A stretch of DNA of 6,859 nt from JAYQPD01 sp046050105 (GTDB lineage Bacteria > Patescibacteriota > Minisyncoccia > Phycocordibacterales > UBA918). The stretch spans positions 1-6,859 of the forward strand of contig JBJOQE010000076.1 in assembly GCA_046050105.1 (NCBI GenBank). Direction: 5' to 3'. Shown here piece after piece: positions 6,339 through 6,859 of the stretch (its first letter is position 1; every line of letters begins with the position of its first letter). The notes beneath the pieces are model-generated. The model was given only the letters and a program-made list of their open reading frames with translations, made no database searches and was not told where the DNA came from. The translations under genes were made by a program, and so were the position numbers.

Positions 6339-6859
6339 ATGACACCTTACCAACAAATCATTTCACATATTGAAGGTGCTATTGCTTCACTCGGCATGAG
6401 TCAGAGCGATGCAGCGCGGCTTCTCACCCCGGATGCCATTCATATGAAGGACTTGGAGGTAGTTACTGCACAAGGTAAAAAAATATTTCCTGCATTTCGT
6501 GTGCAGTTTAACAATGCGCGTGGTCCGTATAAAGGTGGTATCCGTTTTCATCCCAAGGCTGACGAAGATGAGGTGAAGGCGCTTGCAGCAGCTATGGCAG
6601 TGAAGTGTGCGGTGGTGAATATTCCTCTCGGCGGCGCAAAGGGTGGTGTGCAATTTGACCCAAAGGCGTACACCAAAGCTGATATTAATGTCATTGCGCG
6701 TGCCTATGCACGAGCTATGGCCGAGCACATAGGGGTTGATCGTGACATTCCTGCGCCAGATGTGTACACCACACCAGAAATCATGGCCGTGATGCTCGAC
6801 GAGTATGAAAAAGTGGTGGGTAAAAGCGAGCCGGGCGTGATTACAGGGAAGCCGATTGT
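6339..6859 (+). CDS. gdhA: Glutamate dehydrogenase (Glu/Leu/Phe/Val dehydrogenase family), N-terminal part
   Basis: The gene runs off the right edge; 173 residues are visible, starting MTPYQQIISHIEG. They cover the N-terminal substrate-binding domain and stop at GVITGKPI, just before the Rossmann domain. Hallmarks are FRVQFNNARGPYKGGIRFHP, PLGGAKGGV and DRDIPAPDVYTTPE. The lysines at 65, 89 and 101 and the aspartate at 141 match the catalytic and substrate residues of Clostridium symbiosum glutamate dehydrogenase (Lys89, Lys113, Lys125, Asp165 from memory) with a constant offset of 24, so the active site is intact. KGGIR rather than the LGG of leucine dehydrogenases favours glutamate as substrate. 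The offset suggests a shorter, roughly 410-430-residue archaeal/bacterial hexameric type. The reaction is reversible oxidative deamination of glutamate to 2-oxoglutarate and ammonia; cofactor choice lies in the missing half. The ATG is 6 bases after the previous stop, with no clear Shine-Dalgarno. Confidence 0.92.
   Translation, partial: MTPYQQIISHIEGAIASLGMSQSDAARLLTPDAIHMKDLEVVTAQGKKIFPAFRVQFNNARGPYKGGIRFHPKADEDEVKALAAAMAVKCAVVNIPLGGAKGGVQFDPKAYTKADINVIARAYARAMAEHIGVDRDIPAPDVYTTPEIMAVMLDEYEKVVGKSEPGVITGKPI

Overview
The window reads as a stretch of a Patescibacteria (CPR, Parcubacteria-like) chromosome. The reasons are the character of the proteins: a long modular surface protein of a style I associate with these genomes, small membrane-anchored proteins of unknown function, compact spacing, weak or absent Shine-Dalgarno sequences, and a +-strand gene run with almost no intergenic DNA. 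TGA serves as a stop codon (340-aa gene), which argues against the recoded Gracilibacteria/Absconditabacteria. The lineage is inferred from protein style only; there is no rRNA or marker gene here.

Layout, all genes on the + strand: (1) bases 1-2555, the 3' part of a very large secreted modular beta-sandwich protein, open at the left edge; (2) 2561-3583, a signal-peptide protein with two Ig-like domains resembling the WxL-interacting family (formerly DUF916/DUF3324), one C-terminal membrane helix and an acidic cytoplasmic tail; (3) 3580-5208, a divergent paralogue of (2), overlapping it by ATGA, that has gained a basic cytoplasmic loop, a second membrane helix and an extracytoplasmic LytR_C domain; (4) 5307-5783, a small membrane-anchored protein with two cysteines, behind a likely extended -10 promoter; (5) 5790-6332, a membrane-tethered TlpA/ResA-type thioredoxin with a CPEC active site; (6) 6339 to the right edge, the N-terminal 173 residues of a glutamate dehydrogenase-type enzyme, possibly with its own -10 box inside the end of gene 5.

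Working model (inference): genes 1-3 form a surface-display module. The large protein has no LPXTG signal or membrane helix at its C-terminus and ends in a compact beta domain. The two membrane-anchored DUF916-like proteins next to it would hold it at the cell surface, as WxL-interacting proteins are thought to do for WxL proteins in Firmicutes. The LytR_C domain on gene 3 could link the assembly to the cell wall. Genes 4 and 5 form a second envelope unit, and the thioredoxin may service the paired cysteines of genes 1 and 4. Gene 6 is a cytosolic metabolic enzyme, probably unrelated to the envelope genes. No tRNA, rRNA, CRISPR array, insertion sequence or convincing terminator was seen, and no gene-free stretch exceeds 100 bases.
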